From: Nocardia brasiliensis ATCC 700358
GTDB lineage: Bacteria; Actinomycetota; Actinomycetes; Mycobacteriales; Mycobacteriaceae
NCBI RefSeq assembly: GCF_000250675.2
Contig: NC_018681.1
Span: 1,612,001-1,676,000 of the forward strand
Reading direction: 5' to 3'
DNA length: 64,000 nucleotides
Below, piece by piece: positions 1 through 9,216 of the stretch. The stretch's first letter is position 1; the number at the start of each line of letters is the position of its first letter. A program made the translations under genes and the position numbers. The notes beneath the pieces were generated by a model. That model was not told the DNA's origin, ran no database searches, and saw only the letters and a program-made list of their open reading frames with translations.

Positions 1-755
1 TGCACCTGTTTGGTGTTGTCGTCGGCGATCGACACATGCGACGCGCCGACGGTGAACGAGGCCTTGCTGTCTTCCTGGCCGTAGAGTCCGCCACCCAGAT
101 CGACCGCGTAGATGTTGGCGGCGACGCTCACCTTCGTGCCCGGCGTGTAGTAGTCCTTGGGCCGCCAATGCAGGTGCCGGTTGTCGAGCCAGTACCAGGA
201 ACCTTCGACCGGCGGATTCGTGGTGACCGACAGCCTCTTCTCCGCCAGTGCGCGGTCGGGGACGTCTTCGTCGAAATGCGCGGCGACGACGGCGCCGACC
301 CCGAAGGTGCCGCCGTCGAGCAGGCCGCCGCCGGTGGTCTCGAAGTACACCTTGGTCTGATTGTTCGGCGTCAGCGTGTCGAACGTCGAGGTCAGCGGTC
401 CGCTGCGGCCGGTGATGGTGAGACCCTCGGCGGTGATCGTGTAGGTGTGGCCGTAGCCCAGGGCGTCGGCCGGCTTCCACGCGGTCTTGTCCGGCGTGAA
501 GATGCCCTCGATCTGCTTGCCCGCCTCGTTGGTCATGGTCACCGAGGTGAGCACGCCATCACCCGCGCTCACCTGAACGGGGGTGGTGGGGTCGACGCCC
601 TTCGCGCCGGGAGCGGGCGTGATGGCGATCGCCGCGGGCGCGGGGTCCTTCGATACCGGTGCCTTCGAATCCGACCCTGAACAACCGGCAACCACCAGCG
701 CCACGACCAGGACGGCGATCCCGGCGGCGCTGGATCGGAAGCGGCGACTCGACAT
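1..755 (-). CDS. Ig-domain L,D-transpeptidase lipoprotein (5' part only)
   Basis: Starts at ATG 755 with AGGAG five bases upstream and runs off the left edge, so only about 251 N-terminal residues are present. The first 25 residues form a lipoprotein signal ending in a VVAGC lipobox (Cys25). The rest, with Pro/Thr-rich beta segments (DPTTPVQVSAGDG, then a second Ig-like repeat), matches the two N-terminal Ig-like domains of LdtMt2/LppS-type L,D-transpeptidases, which make 3-3 cross-links in peptidoglycan of mycolata. The YkuD catalytic domain would lie outside the window, so the enzymatic assignment is an inference from the N-terminal architecture. Confidence 0.8.
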   Translation of the reverse strand, partial: MSSRRFRSSAAGIAVLVVALVVAGCSGSDSKAPVSKDPAPAAIAITPAPGAKGVDPTTPVQVSAGDGVLTSVTMTNEAGKQIEGIFTPDKTAWKPADALGYGHTYTITAEGLTITGRSGPLTSTFDTLTPNNQTKVYFETTGGGLLDGGTFGVGAVVAAHFDEDVPDRALAEKRLSVTTNPPVEGSWYWLDNRHLHWRPKDYYTPGTKVSVAANIYAVDLGGGLYGQEDSKASFTVGASHVSIADDNTKQV

Positions 756-860
756 GATTTCTCCTGTGCTCGCCGTGCGCTTCCCGCTGCGCACCCTCGA
801 CTTTCGATCCCGCCCCGCGAGTTTACCGGCCCGCGACGGGTGCTCTGGTCGAGGCGGAGC

Positions 861-1049
861 TCAGTTGTCGGGGCCGATCCGGAATTGGGTCGCCAAGCCG
901 CGAGCGACTTCGTCACCGAGGAACGGCTGCAGGAGGAGGAAGAGAATCATGGACATCGGCACAGCCCCGATCGTGTAATGCGGTACTACCAGGCCTCGGC
1001 GCCGAAGACGCTGTCTCGACGGCGCGGCGTGACCTTGCACACTGTCCAT
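861..1049 (-). pseudogene. Possible remnant: hydrophobic C-terminal tail of a membrane protein
   Basis: A 62-codon reading frame whose second half contains one strongly hydrophobic segment (VPMSMILFLLLQPFLGDEV) followed by a short polar tail. The pattern faintly resembles the last transmembrane helix and tail of MalG/UgpE-type sugar ABC permeases, but no upstream permease sequence is present. It may be a decayed fragment or a chance frame. The flanking 756-860 and 1050-1124 hold no other gene that I can see. Confidence 0.22.
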
Positions 1050-1124
1050 TTCAGGCTAAGGGTGCCGTTGACGCTGGGCAACCTGTCGGCGCGAATCTGG
1101 TCGACTGTCGAATTACCCGGCGTG

Positions 1125-2087
1125 TCACCGCGACACGCTCGTGGGATCGCCGAATGCCTTGCGGTAGTTGCGCGGTGCGGTGCCCACCAACTGAGTGAAG
1201 TGATAACGCAGCGAGGCCACCGAACCGAAGCCGGCTTGCTCGGCGACGCGGTCGATCGGCAGATCGGTGGTTTCCAGCAAACGCTGAGCACGGCGGATGC
1301 GGGCGTTCAGAATCCAGTGCAACGCCGTGGTGCCGAGCTGGGTTTCGAAGCGGCGCTGCACCGTTCGGACGCTCAGACCTGCGTGTTCGGCGATATCGGT
1401 GAGGGTCAGCCGCTGGGTGACGTGCTCTTCGATCCAGTCGAGCAGGGGCTGCAGTGCGGTGGCGTCTTGCGCCGGGTCGGGCCGGGTAATGAATTGTGCT
1501 TGGCCGCCGTCGCGTTGCAGCGGCAACACCATCTGCCGAGCGGTGTCGCCCGCGATCGCCGAGCCGTAGTCGCGGCGCACCAGGTGCAGGCACAGATCCA
1601 ATCCCGCGCCGGACCCGGCCGAGGTGAGGATCTGTCCGTTGTCGATGAACAGCACCGAGGGATCGACGTCGACCCGCGGATATCGCGCGGCGAGCAGGTC
1701 GGCCATGCGCCAGTGGGTGGTGGCGCGCAGCCCGTCGAGCAGGCCGGAATCGGCGAGTAGAAAGGCTCCGGTGCAGATAGAGGCGATGATCGCGCCGCGC
1801 GCCGCCGCGGCCCGCAGCGCTTCACTCAGCCGCGGATCGGGGGTGAGCATGCTTTCGGCGCCGGGCACGAGCACCACATCCGCCTGCTCCGCGGTTTCCA
1901 GCGGCCAGCGCGTGCCGAGTGCGAACAACTGCTGTCCAGCCGCGAGCGCCGTGGTCGCGTCGCCGCACATGCGCACGTCGTAGGCCGGCCGATAGTCGGG
2001 CAGCAAGGAGGACGCGAAGACCTGACCGCCCAGGACGAGATCGAAGGCGTTCACACCGGCCGGTACGAGGATGGCGACCATCCGCAT
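1125..2087 (-). CDS. GlxA-family AraC-type transcriptional regulator
   Basis: 320 residues. Residues 1-170 form a DJ-1/PfpI-like (GATase1-like) domain with the nucleophile-elbow Cys in SICTGAF; residues about 215-315 form an AraC/XylS double helix-turn-helix (LTLTDIAEHAGLSVRTVQRRF, then IDRVAEQAGFGSVASLRYHF). This is the usual architecture and length of GlxA-type regulators, which respond to small amidated or amino-acid-derived ligands and activate catabolic genes. It is divergent from the PhzA/B-like gene at 2186 and may regulate the 2186-4056 genes; that is inference from position only. Confidence 0.9.
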   Translation of the reverse strand: MRMVAILVPAGVNAFDLVLGGQVFASSLLPDYRPAYDVRMCGDATTALAAGQQLFALGTRWPLETAEQADVVLVPGAESMLTPDPRLSEALRAAAARGAIIASICTGAFLLADSGLLDGLRATTHWRMADLLAARYPRVDVDPSVLFIDNGQILTSAGSGAGLDLCLHLVRRDYGSAIAGDTARQMVLPLQRDGGQAQFITRPDPAQDATALQPLLDWIEEHVTQRLTLTDIAEHAGLSVRTVQRRFETQLGTTALHWILNARIRRAQRLLETTDLPIDRVAEQAGFGSVASLRYHFTQLVGTAPRNYRKAFGDPTSVSR

Positions 2088-2185
2088 GTCGCGATCTTAG
2101 CGAAAGCTGACATTGACGCCACTTGTTTGCTGCTGGTTTGCTGTAATTATTGAGCGATCAACCGGCGGGACAGGAAGGGCTTGTG

Positions 2186-2746
2186 ATGACCGACATGACA
2201 ACCGCTCCGCAGGACCGGAGGCACGCGGCTGTCCGATGCGATCGCTCCGTCGCGGGCCTGCTCGACGCGGCCGACGAGGGTGCGGTGGTCGAACGCTTCT
2301 ACGAACTCGTCTTCTTGCAGGACCACGAGCAGGCGATGGAACTTGTCACCGCCGACGTGCGCTTCCACGCGCCGTGGCAACTGCCCGGGCTGCCCGACAT
2401 GGTGGTGAGCCGCGACGAGCTGCGGGACAGTCTCGACTCCTGGGGCGCCGAACTCTGGCACGCGGGCAGCCTCGCCCGCATCACCGTCCGTCCGTTCGCC
2501 GCGCCGCACCTGTGGTTCGCGACCATCGAGGGCGAATGGACCGCGCGCGAAAGCGAACGCCGATATCACGCCGTCTTCCTCAGCGAGGTCCGTTTCCGGG
2601 AGGGCCGGATCGCCGGGGTACAGCAGTATCACAACGCGCTGCACGAGGTCATCGCGCTGGGCGCGGACGTGCCGGGGATCAACGTTCCCGGCTACGGTGT
2701 CGGCTCGTACCGGGCCGATGGGACGGATCAGCACGACGCGGCCTGA
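2186..2746 (+). CDS. NTF2/SnoaL-fold protein, PhzA/PhzB-like
   Basis: 186 residues from ATG 2186, chosen because AGGAAGGG (2172-2179) sits just upstream; a TTG at 2150 and GTG at 2183 are in frame. The protein has an NTF2-like cone fold pattern: N-terminal helices, FYELVF, Trp-rich strands and a C-terminal segment (VQQYHNALHEVIALGADVP) that resembles the end of phenazine-biosynthesis PhzA/PhzB proteins. No phenazine genes are nearby, so a general role as a small-molecule-binding or isomerase-like NTF2 protein is all that can be said. It is followed 62 bp later by an SRPBCC gene on the same strand. Confidence 0.75.
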   Translation: MTDMTTAPQDRRHAAVRCDRSVAGLLDAADEGAVVERFYELVFLQDHEQAMELVTADVRFHAPWQLPGLPDMVVSRDELRDSLDSWGAELWHAGSLARITVRPFAAPHLWFATIEGEWTARESERRYHAVFLSEVRFREGRIAGVQQYHNALHEVIALGADVPGINVPGYGVGSYRADGTDQHDAA

Positions 2747-2808
2747 ACTGCCCGCTACGGTGTTGCCTTAGTCCGGGCCGAACACGGTCCACGGTCCGAG
2801 GAGGCGTT

Positions 2809-3264
2809 GTGTCGATGATCACGGTTACCCGCGAGGTCGCCGCTACCCCCGACCGGGTCTGGGCGGTGATCACCGATCTGGAACGCACCGCCGCGGTGAT
2901 CCGCGGAATCACCCGCTTGGAACGCCTCGACAACGGAGCCGGATTCACCGTCGGCACCACATGGCGGGAAACCCGGGTCATGTTCGGCAAAGAAGCCACC
3001 GAGACCCTGTCGGTCACCGCTCTGGTACCCGGCCAGTCCTACACCACCGAGGCCGATTCGCACGGCACCCACTACCGGTCCATCGTCACGCTGACAGCCA
3101 AAGGTCAGAACACCCTGCTGGCCATGGGTTTCGAAGGCAAACCACACGGCAAGGTCACGCGCACAGCCGCTTTCATCGGTAGGCTCTTCGAAGGTCCCAC
3201 CCGCCGCATGCTGCAGCGTGATCTCGACGATATCGCCAAGGCCGCGGAATCCCCTGCCGACTGA
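2809..3264 (+). CDS. SRPBCC (START-like) family protein
   Basis: 151 residues. GTG 2809 is preceded by GAGGAGG (2798-2804); ATG 2815 in frame is an alternative. The sequence opens with the typical SRPBCC strand ITVTREVAATPDRVWAVITDLE and continues as an antiparallel beta sheet closed by a C-terminal helix (RRMLQRDLDDIAKAAE), the polyketide-cyclase/dehydrase-like helix-grip fold that binds hydrophobic ligands. It lies 9 bp before the SDR gene, so the two are probably co-transcribed. The ligand cannot be deduced. Confidence 0.85.
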   Translation: MSMITVTREVAATPDRVWAVITDLERTAAVIRGITRLERLDNGAGFTVGTTWRETRVMFGKEATETLSVTALVPGQSYTTEADSHGTHYRSIVTLTAKGQNTLLAMGFEGKPHGKVTRTAAFIGRLFEGPTRRMLQRDLDDIAKAAESPAD

Positions 3265-3273
3265 GGGAATGCG

Positions 3274-4056
3274 ATGCCGCACACAGGTTTTGCCGGTCGC
3301 CGATACGTGATCACCGGGTCCGCCTCCGGTATCGGCGCGGCGACCGCCGCGTTGCTGCGGGAGCGCGATGCCATCGTCATCGGCTGCGATCTGGACAACG
3401 CCGAGATCCAGGCCGACCTGTCCACCCCCGCCGGTAGACAATCGCTGATCGAGCAGGTGCGCGGGCCGATCGACGCGGTGCTGGCCGTCGCCGGCGGCGG
3501 CAAAACCGGTCTGCTGGAAACGAACTACTTCGGGGCGGTGGCGACTTTGGCCGGGCTGCGGCCCTTGCTGGCACAGAGTCCGGCGCCGCGCGCGGTGGCC
3601 GTGTCATCGACCGCCTCGCTCGCCCCGGCCGACGAACGCATCGTGCAGGCCTGCCTCGACGGCGACGAGGCGGCCGCGGTCGCCGGTCTCGCCGCTGATC
3701 CCGCCGCCGGCGGGGTGACCGGCGGCTACGGGATCGCGAAGCGCGCATTGAACCGCTGGGTGCGCAGAGTCGCGCCGACGCGCGAGTGGGCCGGTTCCGG
3801 TATCGCGCTCAATGTCGTCGCACCCGGCGTCGTCGATACGCCCGCTGCCGCTTATATTCTCACCGACCCCGAGATTCGCGCCGCCGTCGAAGCCGCTGCG
3901 CCGCAACCATTCGGCGGCTTTCCGGGTCGGCCCGAATGGGTCGCCGACCTCATCTGCTGGCTGTCCAGCGCCGACAACCGATTCGTCACCGGCCAGATCG
4001 TCTTCGCGGACGGCGGTTCCGAGGTATCAGCCCTCGGCGATCACCACTGGCGTTGA
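3274..4056 (+). CDS. SDR-family oxidoreductase
   Basis: 260 residues. It has the nucleotide-binding glycine motif TGSASGIG (residues 14-21), a Ser of the catalytic triad in VSSTAS and the YxxxK motif as YGIAK. The usual NNAG is replaced by AGGG, as in 3-alpha-hydroxysteroid-dehydrogenase-like SDRs, which it resembles overall (short Asp-containing segment after beta-2, late extension before Tyr, ending in FADGGSE). It probably reduces or oxidises a hydroxyl/keto group with NAD(P)H. It forms a short operon with the SRPBCC gene and is convergent with the M24 gene, with 8 bp between stops. Confidence 0.88.
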   Translation: MPHTGFAGRRYVITGSASGIGAATAALLRERDAIVIGCDLDNAEIQADLSTPAGRQSLIEQVRGPIDAVLAVAGGGKTGLLETNYFGAVATLAGLRPLLAQSPAPRAVAVSSTASLAPADERIVQACLDGDEAAAVAGLAADPAAGGVTGGYGIAKRALNRWVRRVAPTREWAGSGIALNVVAPGVVDTPAAAYILTDPEIRAAVEAAAPQPFGGFPGRPEWVADLICWLSSADNRFVTGQIVFADGGSEVSALGDHHWR

Positions 4057-4064
4057 GCCACCGG

Positions 4065-4778
4065 TCAATTCGTCGGCGGTCGCAGGTCGAGCAACTGCTC
4101 GAAGAAGCCCCCGATGTTGTTGGCCTGGTCGATGAGGTGGATTTCGAGAATCCAGTGGCAGTGGCGATCTTTGGGATCGAGGCGGCGCATCGGCAGGGTG
4201 GAGCCCGGGGCCACGTACGAGGTGACCTGGGAGCCGGAAATCTGTTTGTGCGGGAATTCGCCGACCAGGTGACCCGCGATCTCGGCCGTGAAGGCCCAAC
4301 CCTGGGTGGCGGCCTGGTCGACGACGAAATGGTAGAGCTGGTCGCCGGTGATATCGGTGTGCGCTTCGAAGTAGGCGCGGCCCTGCTCCCACAGCGGTTC
4401 GAGCGCGTCGCGCAGGGCCAGTTTCGCCGGGTCGTCACCGAGTACGTAGGTGCGGCCGAAATCTGCTTCCCATTCCTCGAAAATGGGGCCGAAGTCGAGG
4501 AAGCAGATGTCGTCGGCTTCGATGACCCGGTTCGGCGGTTTGGCGCTGTAGGGCTCGAGCGTGTTCACCCCGGAGCGCACGATGCGCTTGTGCCAGAACC
4601 GCCGGATTCCGAACATCTCGTTCGCGAGGTCGCGTACCGCGTCGCTGACTTCGGACTCGGTCGCGCCCGCCGCGATGATTCCCCGCGCCACCACTTCATC
4701 GAACAAAGCCACCGCATTGGCCTCGGCCGCCAGCAGGGCTGAAACCCGCGCCGCCTCGTCCACACCCACCGTCTCCAT
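4065..4778 (-). CDS. M24-family (Xaa-Pro peptidase-like) protein
   Basis: 237 residues with a pita-bread M24 fold but no N-terminal creatinase domain. Likely metal ligands are Asp in CFLDFGPIF, Asp in EADFGRTYV, His in AGHLVGEFPH and Glu in HWILEIHLID. The second region is diverged from canonical aminopeptidases, with a HCHW segment before the last Glu, so the protein may have a non-peptidase activity. Stand-alone M24 proteins of this length are common in actinobacteria. Divergent from the small gene at 4949. Confidence 0.85.
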   Translation of the reverse strand: METVGVDEAARVSALLAAEANAVALFDEVVARGIIAAGATESEVSDAVRDLANEMFGIRRFWHKRIVRSGVNTLEPYSAKPPNRVIEADDICFLDFGPIFEEWEADFGRTYVLGDDPAKLALRDALEPLWEQGRAYFEAHTDITGDQLYHFVVDQAATQGWAFTAEIAGHLVGEFPHKQISGSQVTSYVAPGSTLPMRRLDPKDRHCHWILEIHLIDQANNIGGFFEQLLDLRPPTN

Positions 4779-4948
4779 AATTCGACCCTAACCCGTCGCG
4801 CACCGTCCGGTCTGTACGCAGCGGGCACGCGCACGAAACGTGCTTCACCTGCCGCGGCCGCGCACAAAATATGCTTCGGTGGCCGTCTCGGCGCACCATG
4901 CGCGCAGCCGACGAGCGTCGCGGCGCCGGAATCGGGTATGCGGCGGGT

Positions 4949-5113
4949 ATGAGCGGACCAGAGATGGATCGGGCGACGGCCGAATCGAAGCTGGAAGAGG
5001 CGGATTTCGCCGACGAGCACACGAAGGCGACCCACGCCGACGAGCACCCGTCCGGCGCCGACTTGGAGACCGACGAATCGACACCGGACGGACACTCGGG
5101 AATGGACGGTTAG
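4949..5113 (+). CDS. Small acidic hypothetical protein (54 aa)
   Basis: Starts at ATG 4949 and encodes a very acidic, Asp/Glu/His/Thr-rich, probably disordered protein (DFADEHTKATHADEHPSG; ends DGHSGMDG). There is no clear Shine-Dalgarno site, only a GGCGGG run. Its last four bases overlap the 3' end of the methyltransferase gene on the other strand. The composition is unlike a shadow frame of a neighbour, because no gene lies opposite most of it. No function can be assigned. Confidence 0.45.
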   Translation: MSGPEMDRATAESKLEEADFADEHTKATHADEHPSGADLETDESTPDGHSGMDG

Positions 5114-5760
5114 CGCCGGCGGAACCTGGCCTGCCAGGCAGCGAGCTCGACGGCGGTGCCCGCGGGCAGGTCGAAGCCGGTGTCCTGGCCCAGTACCGAC
5201 GCGGTCACCGTGCCGTGGTACTTCGAGGGCTGCAGATCCTCCAATTCCCAGCCTTCGCTGAAGGATTCACGGATGAGGGTGTCGCTGATCCGTGGCCCGA
5301 AGCCGGGTTCGACATCCGAGAGCGCCAGGATGTGGACAGCTCCGCCCGGCTTGCAGAGCGCGTGCAGGCTGCGCACGTAGGCGGCGCGGTTCTCCGGTTC
5401 GGTGCCGAAGATGTGGAACAGCGCGCTGTCCACGATGGTGTCGTAGGTCGGCGCCGCGTCCGCGCTCCCGAGGGCGAGCAGATCCGCGGCCTCGAAGCGT
5501 GCGGTCGGAACCCCTTGCGCGGCAGCATTTCTCCGGGCGTATTCGATTGCGCTGGGCGACAGGTCCATGCCCACCACGTCGTACCCGAGCTTGGTCAGCA
5601 GGATGGTGTGCTCACCCGCGCCGCACCCTGGATCGAGCACCCGCCCGCGCACCCATCCCGCGCGCTCCAATTCCACGATCGCGGGCTGCGGACGTCCGAT
5701 CAACCACGGTGCCGCATCTTCGTCGTAAACCGCATTCCATTGCTCGACAGATTGAGTCAT
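5110..5760 (-). CDS. Class I SAM-dependent methyltransferase
   Basis: 216 residues from ATG 5760. Motif I is VLDPGCGAGEH (SAM-binding Gly-rich loop), followed by GMDLSPSAIEYARRNA (acidic residue after beta-2) and FEAADLLAL (motif III-like). It belongs to the small TehB/UbiE-like methyltransferase group of about 200-220 residues that acts on small molecules such as thiols, tellurite or halides. The substrate is not evident. It stands alone between the small acidic gene and glpD. Confidence 0.87.
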   Translation of the reverse strand: MTQSVEQWNAVYDEDAAPWLIGRPQPAIVELERAGWVRGRVLDPGCGAGEHTILLTKLGYDVVGMDLSPSAIEYARRNAAAQGVPTARFEAADLLALGSADAAPTYDTIVDSALFHIFGTEPENRAAYVRSLHALCKPGGAVHILALSDVEPGFGPRISDTLIRESFSEGWELEDLQPSKYHGTVTASVLGQDTGFDLPAGTAVELAAWQARFRRR

Positions 5761-5931
5761 GCCCCCACTATCGGACCTCAACCGCACTCGAGGTCAACGG
5801 CCGAAAATCGCTGGCGCGGGGGCGAAGTGGTCGGTGCCGAGGTCGCGCGGACCGACCGGCGGGCTCGGCGGTGCGGCGCGGCCGAAACCGCAAGCCGGAC
5901 CGGCACTTCGAGCCCGCCGGGGTGCGTTTGG

Positions 5932-7611
5932 TCAGGCGACGGCGACCAAGCGGGCGGCGTTCGCGGCTTCGTCGTCCGCCGCCTTGTTGGCGGCCAGTTC
6001 GGCCTGGACGCGATCCCGGTACCGGGTGAGTTCGCGCTCGGCGTCCGCGGTGTCCCAGCCGAGGTGCGGGCCGATCAGGAGCGCGACCTCGGGTGCCGCG
6101 AGCAGTCCGCGGTCGGACGCCTCGATCGAGATCCGGGTGCGCCGGGTGAGCACGTCGTCGAGATGCAGTGCGCCCTCGTGGGTTACGGCGTACACCACCT
6201 CCGCGGCCAGGTACTCCTCGGCGCCGGGCAGCGATTCGGCCAGGGCCGGATCCGCGGCGATCAGCTCGAACAGGTCGTGTGCGCCGGAGCCGTACCGGCC
6301 GAGCAGGTGCTCGACCGTGGCCTTGGGCAGGCCGACCCGCTGCGCCAGGCTGTCCAGATCGGCCAGCAACTCTTGGTAGCCCACCGCGCCGAGGATCGGC
6401 AGCTTGTCGGTGACCGACGGTGCGACGGCGCGGCCGAGGCCCTTGACCGCGGCGTCGACGACGTCGGCGGCCATCACCCGGTAGGTGGTGTACTTGCCGC
6501 CCGCGATCACGAACAGGTCTGGAACCGGTTCGGCCACAGCGTGTTCCCGCGACAGCGTGGAGGTGTCACTGGACGCGCCGGACAGCAGCGGACGCAGCCC
6601 GGCGTAGGTGCCGACGATGTCGTCCCGGGTCAGCGGCTCGCGCAGCACCGCGTTCACGTGGTCGAGGATGTATTGCACGTCGGCGTTGCTCGCGGCCGGA
6701 TGGTCCTTGTCCAGCGACCAATCGGTGTCGGTGGTGCCGATGATCCAGTGGTTGTGCCACGGGATCACGAACAGCACGCTCTTCTCGGTGCGCATGATCA
6801 GCCCGGTGTCCAGGTCGAGCCGCTCGCGCGGCACCAGGATGTGCACACCCTTGGACATCCGCACGTGGAACGGGAAGTCCACGCCGGTCATTCGATTCAT
6901 CTCGTCGGTCCACACGCCGGTCGCGCTGATCACGCGACGAGCCCGCACGGTGTGCTCGCGACCGGTCTCCAGATCGGTCACCTGCGCGCCGATCACCCGC
7001 TCGCCGTCGCGCAGCAGCCCGGTGACCTTGGTGCGGGTCAGCACCGTCGCGCCGTGCTGGGCCGCGGTGCGCGCGATCATCATGGTGTGGCGCGCGTCGT
7101 CGACCTGCGCGTCGAAGTAGCGGATCGCGCCGGTCATCGAGTCCTCGCGCAGCGCGGGCGCCAATTCCAGTGCGCGCGTGCGGCTCAGGTGCCGATGCAT
7201 GGGCAGCGCCCGTGCCCCACCGATGGTGTCGTACAGCGCGACGCCCGCACCGATGTAGGCGCGCTCCCAGACCCGGTGTTGCAGCGGCAGCAGGAAGGAC
7301 ACCGGGCGGACCAGGTGCGGGGCCAGCTTGTTCAGCAGCAGACCCCGCTCCTTCAACGCCTCACGCACCAACCAGAAGTCGAGCTGCTCGAGATAGCGCA
7401 GGCCGCCGTGGATGAGCTTGCTGGAACGACTCGAGGTGCCCGCGGCGAAATCCCTGGCCTCCACCAGGGTGACGCTCAGGCCGCGGGACGCGGCGTCGAG
7501 CGCGGCACCGGCGCCGACCACGCCGCCGCCGATCACCAGCACATCGATTTCGTTGTCGCCCAGGGCTTCGACCGCGCGGGCGCGGTAGCTCGGATCCAAT
7601 CTCGCGGACAT
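5932..7611 (-). CDS. glpD: Glycerol-3-phosphate dehydrogenase (aerobic, FAD)
   Basis: 559 residues, the usual GlpD length. It oxidises sn-glycerol-3-phosphate to dihydroxyacetone phosphate and passes electrons to the quinone pool at the membrane. The N-terminal FAD-binding motif is VLVIGGGVVGAGAALDAA (about residues 24-41); the DAO-family segment SSKLIHGGLRYLEQ and the GGKYTTYR signature are present, as is the C-terminal helical domain (residues about 420-559) typical of GlpD/GPO. It is the third gene of the glpF-glpK-glpD operon, 43 bp after glpK, and presumably shares the palindrome-controlled promoter upstream of glpF. Confidence 0.96.
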   Translation of the reverse strand: MSARLDPSYRARAVEALGDNEIDVLVIGGGVVGAGAALDAASRGLSVTLVEARDFAAGTSSRSSKLIHGGLRYLEQLDFWLVREALKERGLLLNKLAPHLVRPVSFLLPLQHRVWERAYIGAGVALYDTIGGARALPMHRHLSRTRALELAPALREDSMTGAIRYFDAQVDDARHTMMIARTAAQHGATVLTRTKVTGLLRDGERVIGAQVTDLETGREHTVRARRVISATGVWTDEMNRMTGVDFPFHVRMSKGVHILVPRERLDLDTGLIMRTEKSVLFVIPWHNHWIIGTTDTDWSLDKDHPAASNADVQYILDHVNAVLREPLTRDDIVGTYAGLRPLLSGASSDTSTLSREHAVAEPVPDLFVIAGGKYTTYRVMAADVVDAAVKGLGRAVAPSVTDKLPILGAVGYQELLADLDSLAQRVGLPKATVEHLLGRYGSGAHDLFELIAADPALAESLPGAEEYLAAEVVYAVTHEGALHLDDVLTRRTRISIEASDRGLLAAPEVALLIGPHLGWDTADAERELTRYRDRVQAELAANKAADDEAANAARLVAVA

Positions 7612-7654
7612 TGCTTTCTCCTTCTTCGGTGATAAGTCGCCAAGCGCCGACGAG

Positions 7655-9175
7655 CTACTCGTCGACGTCGATCCAGTCGAGGGTGCGCGCCACGGCCTTC
7701 TTCCAACGGGCGTAGCCGCGTTCGCGCTGCTCCTCGGTTCCGGTGGGGTTCCAGCGCTTGTCCTCGTGCCAGTTCTGCACGAGTTCGTCTGTGCTGCTCC
7801 AGAATCCGACCGCGAGCCCGGCCGCGTAGGCAGCGCCGAGCGCGGTGGTCTCCGCGACGACCGGGCGCGAGACCGGAACGCCGAGGAAGTCGGCCTGCAG
7901 TTGCATGCACAGTTCGTTGGCGGTGACGCCGCCGTCCACCCGCAGCACGTCGAGCTGCACGCCGGAGTCGGCCTGCATGGCTTCGACGACGTCACGGGTC
8001 TGGTAGCAAATGGATTCCAGCGTCGCCCGCGCCAGGTGGGCGTTGGTGCTGAACCGGGAGAGCCCGACGATCGCCCCGCGCGCGTCGGAGCGCCAGTACG
8101 GTGCGAACAGCCCGGAGAACGCCGGCACGAAGTACACCCCGCCGTTGTCCTCGACCTGCCGGGCCAGCGATTCGCTTTGCGCCGCACCGGAAATGATGCC
8201 CAGCTGATCACGCAGCCACTGCACCGCCGAGCCGGTCACCGCGATCGAGCCCTCCAGCGCGTACACCGGCTTGTCGTTCCCGAGCCGGTAGGCGACCGTG
8301 GTGAGCAGGCCGTGCTCGGAGCGCACGATATCGGTGCCGGTGTTGAGCAGCAGGAAGTTTCCGGTGCCGTAGGTGTTCTTCGCCTCGCCCGGCCGGAAAC
8401 ACACCTGGCCGACCGTGGCCGCCTGCTGATCGCCCAGCACGCCCGCCAGCGGCACCTCGCCACCGAACGGGCCGTCGGCCCTGGTCTTTCCGAACAGTTC
8501 GGGGTTCGACGACGGGGCGATGTCGGGCAGCATCGAGCGCGGAATCCCGAAGATGGACAACAGTTCGTCGTCCCAGTCCAGGGTCTCCAGGTTCATCAGC
8601 ATGGTGCGGCTGGCGTTGGTCGGATCGGTGACGTGCACGCCGCCGTCGACCCCGCCGGTCAGGTTCCACAGCAGCCAGCTGTCGGTGGTGCCGAAGATCG
8701 CCTCGCCGCGTTCGGCCGCCTCGGCGACACCGGCGACGTTGTCCAGGATCCAGCGCAGCTTGCCGCCGGAAAAGTAAGTGGCAGGGGGCAATCCGGCCTT
8801 GTGCCGGATGGTGTCGCCGTGGCCGGCCCGTTCCAGTTCCGCCGCGATGCGATCGGTGCGGGTGTCCTGCCAGACGATGGCGTTGCAGTACGGGCGGCCG
8901 GTGCGGCGGTTCCACACGACGGTGGTTTCGCGCTGGTTGGTGACGCCGACCGCGGCCAGATCGCTCGCCTGCAGATCGGCCTTGGTGAGCGTGCTCTGGA
9001 TGACCGCGCGGGTGCGCTCCCAGATCTCGGTCGGGTCGTGTTCCACCCAGCCGGCCTGCGGCAGGATCTGCTGATGTTCGAGCTGGTGGCGGGCGATTTC
9101 GTTGCCGCTGTGATCGAACACCATGAAGCGGGTGCTCGTGGTGCCCTGGTCGATGGCGCCGACATACTGGGTCAT
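7655..9175 (-). CDS. glpK: Glycerol kinase 1
   Basis: 506 residues; ATG 9175. It phosphorylates glycerol to glycerol-3-phosphate with ATP. Landmarks: AIDQGTTSTR near the N-terminus (phosphate 1 motif), NQRETTVVW (Arg/Glu that hold glycerol), TYFSGGKLRW (Tyr contact), GDQQAA (Asp of the active site) and NTYGTGNFLLLNTG. It is the canonical paralogue of the two kinases in this locus and lies 41 bp after glpF in the same operon. The FGGY-family C-terminal ATPase half (LRVDGGVTANELCMQ) is complete. Confidence 0.97.
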   Translation of the reverse strand: MTQYVGAIDQGTTSTRFMVFDHSGNEIARHQLEHQQILPQAGWVEHDPTEIWERTRAVIQSTLTKADLQASDLAAVGVTNQRETTVVWNRRTGRPYCNAIVWQDTRTDRIAAELERAGHGDTIRHKAGLPPATYFSGGKLRWILDNVAGVAEAAERGEAIFGTTDSWLLWNLTGGVDGGVHVTDPTNASRTMLMNLETLDWDDELLSIFGIPRSMLPDIAPSSNPELFGKTRADGPFGGEVPLAGVLGDQQAATVGQVCFRPGEAKNTYGTGNFLLLNTGTDIVRSEHGLLTTVAYRLGNDKPVYALEGSIAVTGSAVQWLRDQLGIISGAAQSESLARQVEDNGGVYFVPAFSGLFAPYWRSDARGAIVGLSRFSTNAHLARATLESICYQTRDVVEAMQADSGVQLDVLRVDGGVTANELCMQLQADFLGVPVSRPVVAETTALGAAYAAGLAVGFWSSTDELVQNWHEDKRWNPTGTEEQRERGYARWKKAVARTLDWIDVDE

Positions 9176-9216
9176 CGGTGGTCCTTTCGGGGAAAGCTGT
9201 GGAAAGAGAAAGGTAT

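Noticed and set aside
4840..7632. Plus-strand frame of 930 codons across methyltransferase and glpD
   Set aside because: Shadow of minus-strand genes with matched motifs; composition is Arg/Gly/Val-rich as expected for a reverse reading of high-GC coding DNA.
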